Source: Pseudomonas fluorescens (GTDB taxonomy: Bacteria; Pseudomonadota; Gammaproteobacteria; Pseudomonadales; Pseudomonadaceae). Taken from it: a stretch of 34,687 nt of DNA. The translations under genes were made by a program, and so were the position numbers. The stretch covers positions 1 to 34,687 of the forward strand of contig NZ_CABVHQ010000062.1 in the NCBI RefSeq assembly GCF_902497895.1, read 5' to 3'. Shown one piece after another: positions 33,682-34,687 of the stretch. How positions within the stretch are numbered: the first letter of the stretch is position 1; every line of letters begins with the position of its first letter. A model generated the notes under the pieces. The model saw nothing but the letters and a program-made list of their open reading frames with translations, searched no databases and had not been told where the DNA came from.

Positions 33682-34629
33682 ATGAACCCGAATTTTCTTG
33701 ATTTCGAACAGCCGATCGCCGACCTGCAAGCCAAAATCGAAGAGTTGCGCTTGGTCGGTAATGACAATTCGCTGAATATCGGCGATGAAATCTCTCGTCT
33801 GCAAGACAAGAGCAGCACGCTCACCGAAGACATCTTCGGCAAGTTGACCAGCTGGCAGATTGCGCGCCTGGCCCGCCACCCGCGTCGCCCGTACACCCTG
33901 GATTACATCGATCACATCTTCACCGAGTTCGATGAACTGCACGGTGATCGGCACTTTTCCGACGACGCTGCCATTGTCGGTGGCGTTGCTCGTCTGGACG
34001 ATCAGCCGGTGATGATCATCGGTCACCAGAAAGGCCGCGAAGTGCGCGAGAAAGTTCGTCGCAACTTCGGTATGCCTCGTCCGGAAGGCTATCGCAAGGC
34101 TTGCCGCCTGATGGAAATGGCCGAGCGTTTCAAGATGCCGATCCTGACCTTCATCGATACGCCAGGGGCTTACCCGGGTATCGACGCCGAAGAGCGTAAC
34201 CAGAGCGAAGCGATTGCCTGGAACCTGCGGGTCATGGCGCGCCTGAAAACCCCAATCATCGCTACCGTGATCGGTGAGGGTGGTTCCGGCGGTGCGTTGG
34301 CGATCGGTGTCTGCGATCAACTGAACATGCTGCAGTACTCGACCTACGCGGTGATCTCGCCGGAAGGCTGTGCCTCGATTCTGTGGAAGACCGCCGAAAA
34401 GGCCCCGGATGCCGCCGAAGCCATGGGCATCACTGCCGAGCGCCTGAAAGGCCTGGGCATCGTCGACAAGGTCATCAGCGAACCACTGGGCGGCGCGCAC
34501 CGTAATCCGGCCGCTGCGGCTGCTTCGATCCGTGCCGAGCTCAGCTCGCAGCTGGCGATGCTGAAGAAGTTCGATACCGAAGCGCTGCTGGCCCGTCGTT
34601 ACGAGCGTCTGATGAGCTACGGTCTCTGA
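33682..34629 (+). CDS. accA: Acetyl-CoA carboxylase carboxyltransferase subunit alpha
   Basis: A 315-residue crotonase-fold subunit that, with AccD, transfers carboxyl from biotin-AccB to acetyl-CoA to make malonyl-CoA. MNPNFLDFEQPIADLQAKIEEL at the N-terminus, FIDTPGAYPGIDAEERNQSEAIA and the glycine-rich IGEGGSGGALAIGVCDQ block are diagnostic. The ATG at 33682 is chosen over an upstream in-frame ATG-like start at 33655, because it gives the standard N-terminus. It is 154 bases after dnaE. That gap holds no clear terminator or promoter. The gene is complete; its downstream flank carries a REP arm. Confidence 0.98.
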   Translation: MNPNFLDFEQPIADLQAKIEELRLVGNDNSLNIGDEISRLQDKSSTLTEDIFGKLTSWQIARLARHPRRPYTLDYIDHIFTEFDELHGDRHFSDDAAIVGGVARLDDQPVMIIGHQKGREVREKVRRNFGMPRPEGYRKACRLMEMAERFKMPILTFIDTPGAYPGIDAEERNQSEAIAWNLRVMARLKTPIIATVIGEGGSGGALAIGVCDQLNMLQYSTYAVISPEGCASILWKTAEKAPDAAEAMGITAERLKGLGIVDKVISEPLGGAHRNPAAAAASIRAELSSQLAMLKKFDTEALLARRYERLMSYGL

Positions 34630-34662
34630 TTCGCGGCTGACTTTTTGCCCGAGGTTGTCTTT

Positions 34663-34687
34663 AAAAGATCGCAGCCTTCGGCAGCTC
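34663..34687. repeat. REP arm cut by the window edge
   Basis: AAAAGATCGCAGCCTTCGGC followed by AGCTC is the inner-to-outer part of a REP arm with the GAA/TTC loop variant, 33 bases after accA. The missing end (CTAC) lies beyond the window. No left partner is seen upstream, so it is either a single REP or the element's other arm lies further right. Confidence 0.85.

Overview
The window is a chromosomal, mostly housekeeping segment from a fluorescent Pseudomonas, most likely of the P. fluorescens/koreensis/mandelii type. The reasons are high GC, proteins that read as Pseudomonas versions (MMDI-start FabZ, Met169 LpxA, NdvB-type GH17-GT2 glucan synthase, long-form DapD), the gene order, and several REP/REPIN palindromes of the GTAGGAGCTGCCGCAGG type typical of that group. 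I see no insertion sequence, prophage, CRISPR array, tRNA, rRNA or clearly foreign island.

Left part (1-5231, minus strand): ndvB, then a terminator and a REPIN, then dapE, rlmA and a small acidic hypothetical gene. dapE and rlmA are translationally coupled. From 5232 to 5506 lies a divergent control region with a terminator-like hairpin in the probable ndvB leader and a TATAAT box in front of tcdA.

Middle part (5507-14927): tcdA (plus) converges on csdA-csdE (minus) with a REPIN at the junction. The three genes form the ct6A-tRNA/cysteine desulfurase set. Further along on the minus strand come yffB-dapD and map-glnD-dapC. With dapE, the window holds three enzymes of the succinylase route to meso-diaminopimelate and lysine. 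A chimeric REPIN lies between dapD and csdA, and three tandem REPINs lie between dapC and yffB.

Right part (15310-34629, plus strand): an essential gene array, rpsB-tsf, pyrH-frr-uppS-cdsA-dxr-rseP, bamA-skp-lpxD-fabZ-lpxA-lpxB-rnhB, dnaE, accA. It covers translation factors, UMP kinase, undecaprenyl and isoprenoid precursors, CDP-diacylglycerol, outer-membrane protein assembly, lipid A, fatty-acid synthesis and the replicative polymerase. Many junctions overlap by 1 or 4 bases. rpsB has a structured leader that fits the S2 autoregulatory operators of gamma-proteobacteria. A further REP begins at the right edge.

No undescribed system was found. The points most worth a second look are the REP/REPIN micro-evolution (compensatory stem changes, tandem duplication, a chimeric element, a stop codon supplied by a REPIN), the leader structures, and the unsettled GH17-GT2 glucan product.
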